From JAWAAW01 sp964353335 (GTDB lineage: Archaea; Nanobdellota; Nanobdellia; Woesearchaeales; ARS49), in the NCBI GenBank assembly GCA_964353335.1, contig CAYGVI010000003.1, forward strand, positions 124,001-188,000: DNA of 64,000 nucleotides. Reading direction: 5' to 3'. Positions 50,759 to 57,922 of this stretch are shown here, piece by piece. A model generated the notes under the pieces. It searched no databases and was not told the DNA's origin. It saw nothing but the letters and a program-made list of their open reading frames with translations. Position 1 is the first letter of the stretch, and each line of letters opens with the position of its first letter. The position numbers and the translations under genes are program-made.

Positions 50759-51315
50759 GCCCTTCCCCTGCTCTGTCCTTTTACAACTCCTGCGGCAATT
50801 AAGTGCGCAACTCTCAGCGGTTCTGGGATAAATGCCCTTGTTGAGGTTATTCTGAGCAGTTCCTTTACTGATTTCAGGTCTGTTCCTGCAAATTGAACAT
50901 AAACTTTGCCGATTTGTGTCGGCTTGGGCAGCTTTTTGATTAGCGCCATTGCTTTTTTCTTTTTCAGCCATGTAAGAACGCGATAAATCTCTTCCAAATC
51001 AGGATAATCACGCACAACAACCACAACAGGGCGCCTTGTCAGCCTGTGCAATTTCTCAATATCAATGACATTAAACCCGCCTACAGCAACTCCTTTGAGC
51101 AGTATTGCCTGTAATTGCGTCCTGAAACGGCACTTGTTTATCATCAAAGCGATTTTCTCAGTAGCATCAGTGCCGTCAACAGTAGCATAAGTGGAAACAA
51201 CTCCGTCAGGAAACACACCGCCGCGATAAACAACTCCAACAACAAGCACTTTCTTGTCTTTTCTCTTGACAAAAGGCCCATCATCAATGCCAATAACTCT
51301 CGCTTCTGTTTTCAC
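50755..51315 (-). CDS. DUF99 family protein (endonuclease V-like fold)
   Basis: The start is the GTG at 51315 (TEARVIGIDDGPF), placed 27 bases from the TATA centre at 51342; the longer frame reaching 51426 crosses the promoter. The 186-residue length is right for DUF99. Visible motifs are VIGIDDGPF near the N-terminus (acidic residues of the RNase H-like/endo V fold), VVGVVYRGGVFPDGVV, LLKGVAVGGFNVID and the RPVVVVVRDYPD strand. Biochemical function of DUF99 is unsettled. It ends four bases into the 3' end of the convergent abce1 gene. Confidence 0.87.
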   Translation of the reverse strand: MKTEARVIGIDDGPFVKRKDKKVLVVGVVYRGGVFPDGVVSTYATVDGTDATEKIALMINKCRFRTQLQAILLKGVAVGGFNVIDIEKLHRLTRRPVVVVVRDYPDLEEIYRVLTWLKKKKAMALIKKLPKPTQIGKVYVQFAGTDLKSVKELLRITSTRAFIPEPLRVAHLIAAGVVKGQSRGRA

Positions 51316-51336
51316 ACAAGCAAACAATGGCGATGG

Positions 51337-51348
51337 ATTTATATATTT
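51337..51348. promoter_or_regulatory. TATA box shared by divergent leaderless genes (DUF99 / putative metallopeptidase)
   Basis: ATTTATATATTT has a TATATA core centred at 51342.5. It is about 27 bases from the GTG at 51315 (minus) and 26-27 bases from the ATG at 51369 (plus). The start codons are 53 bases apart, as at 48944/48998. Confidence 0.65.
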
Positions 51349-51368
51349 AGCGTGACGAATGCAATAAT

Positions 51369-53009
51369 ATGAAAATTGACAATAAAATATTCTCGCTCTG
51401 GAAAAAAATCTCTCCATTAGGTGCATTCTGCTCAGGATTAAAACAATACGCTGGTAAAGTCTGGATTCCTACCAAAGAAAATGAGAAAAAAGCATTGGCA
51501 GAGATTGACAAACTCCTTAAAAAGTGCAAAAAAGACAAAAAAGCAACAAAATTCCTTAGATCCGTGCGCAGAGGATTCCTGTTTGAGGAGCCCAATGACC
51601 CTCCTGGCGCAGTAATGAGCTATTTGTACAATCATTTCCTTGTTGAGGGCTTTAAGGAAAACCACATAAGGAAGATAGCAGACGGCTGCGGTAAAAGCCT
51701 TGACGTAAAAAAGTATTTGCTGAAAAAAGACTGGCCTGCTGAAATCAAAATCCTTGGCGTATTATCCTGCGACGGCTGTTTTGGAGTCATTTCAACAGCA
51801 AAAAACAATGTCAAAAAGGAAAGCACAAAGAAAAAACTTGATGCTTTGGCAGAAAAAGTGAAAGAATGGCGCAATGCAATGCTCGTCGGCAAAATAAAGA
51901 AAGGCGACTTCACAGAAGTGTTCCCGCTGTTAAAGAAATACGGCAAGGGCTTCAGGCGCGAAAAAATCTATCCAAAGCTACTGAAAGACTATTATGACTA
52001 TCCTGAATCAGCAAAAGAGATTGAAAGCAAGGCACTGGGCTGGCTTGAAGAAGACCTTCCAAAGTTCAAAGCCATTTGCGCCAAGCTCGCTTCAAAGCTG
52101 AACTGTAAAAACACAGTTCCAGACATTGACGTGGCATTAAAGAAAAAATACAATGTGCCTTTGAAGCAATTAATCAAGGTGATAGTTGAAACAAGGCGCC
52201 TGCTTCAGGACATTGCGGAAGAAAGCCTTGTGAAAATAACCCCTAAATATGATGTCAGGGTTGTTGAAACCCCTTCTTACATGGTTCCGTTCATGCCTTC
52301 TGGCGCAATGAGCCCGTTCGGAACATTGACGAAAAAGCCATTCTGTGTTTATTTTGCGACAAATGACAAGCGCGGAAGCCCGAATGACTGCCTGCCTGAA
52401 ATTTTCCAGCTCACAATACACGAAGAGCACGGCCACTGCGTCAACTTCATGAACAGCTACACAGGATACCTTGGAAAGCTCCGCCTTGTTGAGATTCTTG
52501 GCTCTTCTCTGGACACTCCAATCACAGAAGGGCTAAGCTTCCACAGGGAAATTGAGCTTCTTGAGATATTCAGGCATCTTGAACACGAATACATGCCAAG
52601 CAAGGCAGAGAAAAACGTCATAAATTTTATCAGCAAATATTCTGATTTGGAAACTTTCAATGACGCAATGGAATATGTTGTGAGAAAATGGCGTGTTGGA
52701 AGATTCCTCAGGGCAATTTCAGACAGCCGTGTCAACTCAGGAAAGCAAAAATACGCTGATTTTGTTGAGTGGGCAAACAAAAAAACAGGATTGCCAAAGA
52801 AAAGAATATACGACCTAACATTCACCTTCTTTGAAAACCCAGGATATTCGCCGAACTACAGTGTTTTCGGGCAGCGTTTGGCAGAACTCCAGCGAAAAGC
52901 AATGTCAAAAGGAATCTCGAGAGTCGAATTCAACACTTTTGTCGCGAGCAAGGGCTTCCCGGCGAGAAGTATATTTGAGAAGCAGTTGAAAGAAGAATTC
53001 AAAATCTAG
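51369..53009 (+). CDS. Putative zinc metallopeptidase (DUF885-like)
   Basis: The 546-residue soluble, mostly helical protein has a histidine-glutamate cluster TIHEEHGHCVNFMNS at about residue 347 followed by a downstream acidic region (TEGLSFHREIELLEIF). The order fits the gluzincin layout and the DUF885 family of peptidases, whose motif is HExxPGHH. Here the motif is shorter (HEEHGH), so either it is a divergent subfamily or zinc binding differs. It has no signal peptide, so it is cytoplasmic. Leaderless ATG at 51369. It is convergent with the alkaline-phosphatase-like gene (four-base overlap). Confidence 0.6.
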   Translation: MKIDNKIFSLWKKISPLGAFCSGLKQYAGKVWIPTKENEKKALAEIDKLLKKCKKDKKATKFLRSVRRGFLFEEPNDPPGAVMSYLYNHFLVEGFKENHIRKIADGCGKSLDVKKYLLKKDWPAEIKILGVLSCDGCFGVISTAKNNVKKESTKKKLDALAEKVKEWRNAMLVGKIKKGDFTEVFPLLKKYGKGFRREKIYPKLLKDYYDYPESAKEIESKALGWLEEDLPKFKAICAKLASKLNCKNTVPDIDVALKKKYNVPLKQLIKVIVETRRLLQDIAEESLVKITPKYDVRVVETPSYMVPFMPSGAMSPFGTLTKKPFCVYFATNDKRGSPNDCLPEIFQLTIHEEHGHCVNFMNSYTGYLGKLRLVEILGSSLDTPITEGLSFHREIELLEIFRHLEHEYMPSKAEKNVINFISKYSDLETFNDAMEYVVRKWRVGRFLRAISDSRVNSGKQKYADFVEWANKKTGLPKKRIYDLTFTFFENPGYSPNYSVFGQRLAELQRKAMSKGISRVEFNTFVASKGFPARSIFEKQLKEEFKI

Positions 53010-54154
53010 CGAAACCTGTAAAGTATCAGCGGCACCTGCATTTCTATCTTGGTTGTTCCGCCGTGATGGCCGATTAAAGGCGTGTAAAAGTCAAGCATTG
53101 TCTTGTTTTTCTTGCAGAACACGATAAAATCACCCATTCTTTCGCGAACAAGCGGATTAACTTCGCCTTTTCCGAACAATCCGCTTTCAAGAGCTTTCTG
53201 AGATGACACAATATCGCAGTACTTTGCAAGATGTTTCCTGATATAATTCTGCACGAATTCCTGCTTTCCTTTCTTGCAGTGCAAATAATTGATTCTCGCT
53301 TCACCTGAAACTGCCTTTAGCGCTGAATACAGCTTGGGATATTTCTGATACCGTATGAGTTTTGCAGGATTTGTGGTGATTGAGCCATGGTCTGCGCTGA
53401 CAATAAGCAACGCCTTTCGCGCGCGTGTAAGCCCAAGGCGCGCAAACTGGTTGTTCAAGTATGACAATAAAAGACCAGGTATTATTGCATTAGGCCCTTG
53501 TTCGTGGCAGGCAGTGTCATAATCAGGCAGGTAGCAGTACACATACGCCTTTCCTTTTTTCGAAATCAGCTTGTTCAGCTTCTTGAACATTTCAGGAATT
53601 GATTGGTATGGGACATATTTTGTCCGTGAATTCTGAATTGAGGAGAGCTTTGTTTTTTGCAGATTTGATGGCATAAGTATGATTGACCTGATTCCTGCCT
53701 TTTTCAATCGCTGATAAACAGTTGTGAATGGGTAAAGCTTGTGCAAATTTAGTTTTACAGGCTTGTGTGTCTTTATGCTTTCGAAGCCCAGCATATTGAC
53801 TACTTTGTTTTGTTCCGGAATGTACTGCGTGTAACCAAGCACACCATGCTCAACAGGCAAAAGCCCTGTTGCAAAAGATAAAACGCTTGTTGCAGTGGTT
53901 GAGGGGAAAACCGCGCTGACTGGCTTGTTCTGCATCCATTTTCTCAAAAATGAGTGCTTTGGCAGGGTCTTGACCTGTTGGTATCCAAGCGCGTCAACAA
54001 CAAAGAAAACAATCTTGTCTGCGCCTTTTGCAGCATCAAGAATCGGCTTCAGCGGCTTGTGTAATGGCTCAGCTCCAAAGTGCTGCAGAACTGAATTTAC
54101 AATGCTAACAGTGCTGTTATCATAATTTGGAGGATTGAACCCTTTAATCAGCAT
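53006..54154 (-). CDS. Alkaline phosphatase-superfamily protein (nucleotide pyrophosphatase/phosphodiesterase type)
   Basis: The ATG at 54154 overlaps the end of the upstream TrmI gene by seven bases and is chosen over the longer frame within it. The 382 residues show the superfamily pattern: FFVVDALGYQQVK (first metal Asp), VFPSTTATSVLSFATG (nucleophile Thr/Ser), LPDYDTACHEQGP (metal Asp/His), VSADHGSITTNP (DHG), and GHHGGTTKIEMQVPLI at the end. It resembles the type I phosphodiesterases and phosphoglycerol-transferase relatives. No signal peptide or membrane helix is visible. Coupled to trmI. Confidence 0.83.
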   Translation of the reverse strand: MLIKGFNPPNYDNSTVSIVNSVLQHFGAEPLHKPLKPILDAAKGADKIVFFVVDALGYQQVKTLPKHSFLRKWMQNKPVSAVFPSTTATSVLSFATGLLPVEHGVLGYTQYIPEQNKVVNMLGFESIKTHKPVKLNLHKLYPFTTVYQRLKKAGIRSIILMPSNLQKTKLSSIQNSRTKYVPYQSIPEMFKKLNKLISKKGKAYVYCYLPDYDTACHEQGPNAIIPGLLLSYLNNQFARLGLTRARKALLIVSADHGSITTNPAKLIRYQKYPKLYSALKAVSGEARINYLHCKKGKQEFVQNYIRKHLAKYCDIVSSQKALESGLFGKGEVNPLVRERMGDFIVFCKKNKTMLDFYTPLIGHHGGTTKIEMQVPLILYRFR

Positions 54155-54933
54155 ATTTTCCTCGCGAAAACCAAAAATCCTGTGTGGCCGAATGGCGCTG
54201 TTGAGGGCCTGAGTATCTGCCCCTCTGCTTTCCACGTCCTTTCAATCAGTTCGCAGCTCTTGATGAACAAGAACCGCTTGTTTTTCATCAGCTCATTTGT
54301 AAAATTGAGCATTTGCGTTGCCTGGATTGTGTAAGCAACAAGATAACCGCCGACTTTAAGCGCGTTTTCTGCTGTTTTTATCGCCTTTTGCGGCTCTGGA
54401 ACGTCAAGAACCAATAAATCCGCGTTTTTCTCAGGGATTTTGTCGTAAATGCTTGCTTTTTTTATCAAAAGGTTCTTCAGTCCAAGGAATTTCTGGTTTT
54501 CTTTCGCCACTTCTATGTGCTTGTCAATGATTTCATAGCTCACAACTTTTTTGCACAGGTGCGCCAGATAGCAAGCCAATGCCCCTGAGCCTGTTCCTGA
54601 GTCAATTGCAAAGCTTTCCTTGTTCACTCCTGTTGCAGAAACAATCAAGCCCATGTCTTTTGCTGACATTGTCTGTGGCAGGCGCTTGATGTGCCTTAAG
54701 TCATCGCCAAAATCAGCGTCAATAATCGTGAATTCCTTTCCCATTGATGTTTTTACAGAGCTTCCTGGCTTTTTCTTCAGCTCTTTTGCTGTGATGGCTC
54801 CGTATTTTGTGTGAAAGTCCCTGCCAGGCTCTGTTACGTAGAACATTGCCTCTTTTTCAACCCTGATTTCCCTGTCCAGTTCAGGGACAAACTGCCACTT
54901 TTCCTTCCTGAGCAGTATTTTCCGGCTTGCCAT
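54148..54933 (-). CDS. trmI: tRNA (adenine-N1)-methyltransferase TrmI
   Basis: The 261-residue protein matches archaeal TrmI, which makes m1A57/58 in the T loop of tRNA. The N-terminal part is RVEKEAMFYVTEPGRDFHTKYGAI. The Rossmann domain has FAIDSGTGSGALACYLAHL (SAM loop), SYEIIDKHIEVAKEN and the motif LLVLDVPEPQKAI. ATTTAAAC on the minus strand (about 54955-54962) is 26 bases from the ATG at 54933, shared with the divergent VTT gene. It is the first gene of a pair with the phosphodiesterase-like gene. The window's tRNA-Thr retains A58 in its unusual T loop. Confidence 0.88.
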   Translation of the reverse strand: MASRKILLRKEKWQFVPELDREIRVEKEAMFYVTEPGRDFHTKYGAITAKELKKKPGSSVKTSMGKEFTIIDADFGDDLRHIKRLPQTMSAKDMGLIVSATGVNKESFAIDSGTGSGALACYLAHLCKKVVSYEIIDKHIEVAKENQKFLGLKNLLIKKASIYDKIPEKNADLLVLDVPEPQKAIKTAENALKVGGYLVAYTIQATQMLNFTNELMKNKRFLFIKSCELIERTWKAEGQILRPSTAPFGHTGFLVFARKIC

Positions 54934-54954
54934 AACCTGCTTTTGAGCAGTTTG

Positions 54955-54964
54955 GTTTAAATAG
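54955..54964. promoter_or_regulatory. TATA box shared by divergent leaderless genes (TrmI / VTT protein)
   Basis: GTTTAAATA has a TTTAAA core centred at 54958.5. It is about 25-26 bases from the ATG at 54933 (minus) and 27-28 bases from the ATG at 54986 (plus). Start codons are 52 bases apart, the third such pair in this part of the window. Confidence 0.6.
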
Positions 54965-54985
54965 TTTGTCTAAATCCCCTTGTTT

Positions 54986-55678
54986 ATGGAAAAACATTCA
55001 AGGCTGAAGTTCCTGCTGTTCATACTGCTGATTGCAGCTGCGCTTTACCTTGTGAAGTTCTCCCCTTACTCTGGAAAATTCACTATTGACTCAATAAGGG
55101 GTTTTGTTGACGTGTTTGGGTTTGCAGGCTGGATTGTTTTTATCGCGATTTACGGAATAGCTGCCGCCCTAATGGTTCCTGTAACCCTTATGACTTTTAT
55201 CGGCGCAGTGCTTTTCGGCCCAACAGAGGGGCTTTTCCTGAACATTGCAGGCTTTTCCCTCGGCGCCTCTTTGGCATTCTTTGTCGCCAGGCGGCTTGGC
55301 GGGGATTTTGTCAAGAGTATTTTCGGAAAACACAAAAAACTGCAGAAAATGGTTGAGCGCCATGGCTTCAGCGGGCTTTTTTTCCTGAGGATATTCCCAT
55401 TGGAGCCTTTTGGAATTGTTAATTATGTCTGCGGGCTGTCAAGCATAAAATTTGCTGATTATTTCCTTGCAACACTGCTTGGATTTGTGCCTGAAACATT
55501 TATCATGACTTATTTTTTCGCAAAGATAAGCGAGCACGCGCTTTCAGGCAGTCTTTTATCCGAGCTTATGACCCCTGAATTCCTTTTGCCTGCAGGGCTT
55601 ATGCTGCTGTTCATACTTGCAACTCTTGGGTTCAGGTACAGGAAAAAGCTCAGCGCAGCTCTGCCTCTCCCCAGATGA
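54986..55678 (+). CDS. TVP38/TMEM64-type membrane protein (VTT/SNARE-associated domain)
   Basis: The start is the ATG at 54986 (MEKHSRLKFLLFI), two codons after the TTG at 54980, placed by the TATA box. The 230-residue protein has about six hydrophobic segments and the VTT motif region MVPVTLMTFIGAVLFGPTEGLFLN, followed by GASLAFFVARRLGGDFV and LRIFPLEPFGIVNYVCGLSSI. The family (DedA/TMEM41/VMP1) are lipid scramblases or transporters. Its substrate here is not known. The C-terminus overlaps the convergent lipoprotein gene by 29 bases. Confidence 0.85.
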   Translation: MEKHSRLKFLLFILLIAAALYLVKFSPYSGKFTIDSIRGFVDVFGFAGWIVFIAIYGIAAALMVPVTLMTFIGAVLFGPTEGLFLNIAGFSLGASLAFFVARRLGGDFVKSIFGKHKKLQKMVERHGFSGLFFLRIFPLEPFGIVNYVCGLSSIKFADYFLATLLGFVPETFIMTYFFAKISEHALSGSLLSELMTPEFLLPAGLMLLFILATLGFRYRKKLSAALPLPR

Positions 55679-56213
55679 CATTGTATTTCTTGTTGTAAAT
55701 CGAGACCTTTGTGTACTTTCTCAGGTCAGTGTTGGCAGGCAGTGTGTAAGAGTAGCTTCCTGTGTTTGACGTGAGCCCGCTTACAGCCAAGCCTGTTGCC
55801 GGGTCTCCTGAGTTAAGCACAATAGTGAGCCCTGGTCCTGCGTCTGTGAAGAATCCAAGCAGGTTTAGCGCAAGCCCTCCGCCTGGAATCCTTGCAATCT
55901 GGGCGCGGCCGTGTGTGTTGTGGACAACATCGCGGAAGTCACCCTGCTTAAGTATGACAGTGTCCTGCGCTGTTGTCGGTCCTGCAGAGCCGCTTGTCGG
56001 CGCTGAGACTTCTGCAGCCACTTCATAAGCTGACTGCACCGGCCCTGTTGGCGCTGGCGGAACAGGCCCTGGGGCAACCTCAACAGCAGAAGGCGGCGTT
56101 GGTTCTGGAGGCGGGTTTGTTGCTGCATTCGGCCTCGGAGCAACTGGCTGTGCCGCTGGCTGGCACCCTATCAAAAACAGAACCAAAATCAATAATGCAA
56201 TTATTTGTTTCAT
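55650..56213 (-). CDS. DM13-domain lipoprotein
   Basis: The 187-residue protein has a lipoprotein signal peptide with the lipobox LIGC (Cys17). A proline-rich linker (about 18-60) follows, then a DM13 domain (about 82-187) with GDFRDVVHNTHGRAQI, LLGFFTDAGPGLTIVL, and the ending LRKYTKVSIYNKKYNVIWGEAELR. DM13 domains are thought to act in electron transfer, and a conserved Cys near the end (SIxC) is normal; here that position is Asn. The loop after GLTIVL is shorter than usual. GGGAGG precedes the ATG by six bases. It is anchored outside the cell. Confidence 0.85.
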   Translation of the reverse strand: MKQIIALLILVLFLIGCQPAAQPVAPRPNAATNPPPEPTPPSAVEVAPGPVPPAPTGPVQSAYEVAAEVSAPTSGSAGPTTAQDTVILKQGDFRDVVHNTHGRAQIARIPGGGLALNLLGFFTDAGPGLTIVLNSGDPATGLAVSGLTSNTGSYSYTLPANTDLRKYTKVSIYNKKYNVIWGEAELR

Positions 56214-56232
56214 ATTACGCCTCCCTTGAATA

Positions 56233-56306
56233 AGCCGCGGGAGGGATTTGAACCCTCACGTGATCGCTCTGCAGGCGATTGCCTTGCCGGATTTGGCTAC
56301 CGCGGC
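56233..56306 (-). tRNA. tRNA-Cys (anticodon GCA)
   Basis: Minus strand: acceptor GCCGCGG/CCGCGGC, anticodon arm ATCGC-CTGCAGA-GCGAT with GCA, T arm GAGGG-TTCAAAT-CCCTC, discriminator T. CTTTTTAAAG (about 56330-56341) is the TATA box, giving a start at the first base within a few nucleotides. No CCA is encoded and no intron is seen. Confidence 0.95.
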
Positions 56307-56405
56307 GGACAATACTGTGTTGCTGTGACGTCTTTAAAAAAGTATCTCACAAAGCAGTGTTTTCCCTGAAACATTTATAAAGCCTCTAAAACCAGTATGT
56401 TTCAT

Positions 56406-56480
56406 GGGCCTGTAGCTCAGCCTGGAAAGAGCGCCTGCCTTCTAAGCAGAGGGTCGCGGGTTCAAATCCTGCCAGGCCCG
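56406..56480 (+). tRNA. tRNA-Arg (anticodon TCT)
   Basis: Acceptor GGGCCTG/CAGGCCC, D arm GCTC/GAGC, anticodon arm with CTTCTAA (anticodon TCT), T arm GCGGG-TTCAAAT-CCTGC, discriminator G. The first anticodon-stem pair is a C-A mismatch. ATTTATAAAG (56373-56382) is the TATA box. No CCA is encoded. The small gene at 56462-56788 (minus) overlaps the 3' end; its stop codon lies in the T loop. Confidence 0.94.
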
Positions 56481-56788
56481 TTATTTCTAGTAGGAATAAA
56501 TTTCTTGCCCAAAGCCCAAATAATGCAAATAAGCAAGTACTGGTATGCTAAAATAATTACGAATGAAAGAGTAAGAAAATTAAATGGCAAAATTATAGAG
56601 AACAAAATAAAAACCAATTCATGAAGTAAATAACCAAGAAAGACCGCTAACAAGTATAAAGAAATGGGCATTGGGCTTCCTTCTATAGCGCCATGATATG
56701 TTTGTAATTTGTTGAAGATAAAATAGTACAAAACAAACATACAAATAAGCAGTATAATTTTAGTCTTGTTGGGTTTTAAAAATTCCAC
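56462..56788 (-). CDS. Small three-helix membrane protein of unknown function
   Basis: A GTG at 56788 opens 108 residues with about three helices (roughly 12-28, 41-62, 72-93). TTTAATATA on the minus strand (about 56811-56819) is 26 bases away, so the gene is leaderless. It is A+T-rich. I recognise no family. Its last 19 bases lie antisense to the T arm and acceptor end of tRNA-Arg, so it is either a recent gene or a chance frame. The promoter and good hydrophobic pattern favour a real gene. Confidence 0.5.
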   Translation of the reverse strand: MEFLKPNKTKIILLICMFVLYYFIFNKLQTYHGAIEGSPMPISLYLLAVFLGYLLHELVFILFSIILPFNFLTLSFVIILAYQYLLICIIWALGKKFIPTRNNGPGRI

Positions 56789-56845
56789 GATGAAATGACA
56801 CGAATACGCATATATTAAACTTTCCGAAACAAATGATTTAAAAAA

Positions 56846-57922
56846 TTATTCAATCCAGTCCTTATTCCTTATCTTCTCAGGCAGGTATGTGTCAGAAATA
56901 AAGGTTATTCCGCGTGCGCTCAATGCCTGGATTTCTGCTTTTGAGCCGAATGCTTTCATCATTTTGAATTCGCGTTGCCAGACTTTGTGGTTTTTGAACC
57001 AGTCATACTCGGAAATCTGCTTCAAACGTGCGAGGTCGCGGTCATTGAGCTTGATAAAGTTCTTTTTGAGCCCGTATTTCTCTATGTCATCAGAGGTAAT
57101 GCCGAGGTATTTGACATTTGGAATAGCCAAAACTTCTGACATGTGCGCCAAGCTGATTGAACCGTACTTGATGACTGAGTAAATGTAGTGGCCCCAGGAG
57201 TCATAGTCTGTCAGGATGTAAATCGGCAGTTTGTGCTCGTTGCTCAAACGCTGCAAAAGCCTTCGAATTCCCCTTGTTGTCTGCCCCTGCGAGCTCATTA
57301 TGATGCATTTTTGCTTGTCCCAGAACCTGTCTTCGTGCAAACGCTCCCACACGGCTGCTTTTTCCATGTAAAGGACGTATTTTGCCTCGACTTTCTTGAA
57401 TGTAATCTCTTCAACGTTTGATGGGATTGACCATCCGCCAGAACCGAGCTTGCTCCAGTCAATTGTGTCGCCCTTGTCCTCGATAACAACATGTCCTGCG
57501 ACAGAGCCGTTCTTGTTCGCGTTCATGTTCAACTGCTCTCTTGAGCTGCCTGTGACTAATTCTAAATCCTCAATCGCAGTGTCTGACTCGCTTTGCTCAT
57601 CAACAAGATTGGTATTGGTGCCCGGCAAAGTCCTTTTTGCCATGTAGAAAACGTCCCTGAGTGAAGCGTGCTTGCTCAAGTCAAGCAATTGTTTTGAAAT
57701 CTTTGCGACTTCCATTGTCTGCACGAACTTTTTGACGTGTCCGACATTGAAGAACAGCCTTTCTGCTGTCTTGTTTCCCAATTCAAGAGTCCTTGTCTTC
57801 TCGTTATAGACGACGTTGCTGAGAGCCCTTACAGGAATGTCAATCCTTGGCTGTTTTCCTTTCTTGATTGCCTCGACAAGCCCTTTTCCCATGTCCTGAA
57901 GCTTTTTCTTGGCTTCGCTCAT
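56846..57922 (-). CDS. top6A: DNA topoisomerase VI subunit A
   Basis: The 358-residue Spo11-like subunit makes and holds the double-strand break. The 5Y-CAP region has the active-site tyrosine in SLRDVFYMAKR (Y93; the preceding Tyr of the usual YY is Phe). The TOPRIM domain carries the E at EAKYVLYMEKAAVW and the DxD in LTDYDSWGHYIYS. It overlaps top6B by ATGA. With top6B it forms the A2B2 type IIB topoisomerase, which relaxes DNA and separates daughters. Divergent only in a SSQGQTTRG loop where others have GKGxPD. Confidence 0.96.
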   Translation of the reverse strand: MSEAKKKLQDMGKGLVEAIKKGKQPRIDIPVRALSNVVYNEKTRTLELGNKTAERLFFNVGHVKKFVQTMEVAKISKQLLDLSKHASLRDVFYMAKRTLPGTNTNLVDEQSESDTAIEDLELVTGSSREQLNMNANKNGSVAGHVVIEDKGDTIDWSKLGSGGWSIPSNVEEITFKKVEAKYVLYMEKAAVWERLHEDRFWDKQKCIIMSSQGQTTRGIRRLLQRLSNEHKLPIYILTDYDSWGHYIYSVIKYGSISLAHMSEVLAIPNVKYLGITSDDIEKYGLKKNFIKLNDRDLARLKQISEYDWFKNHKVWQREFKMMKAFGSKAEIQALSARGITFISDTYLPEKIRNKDWIE

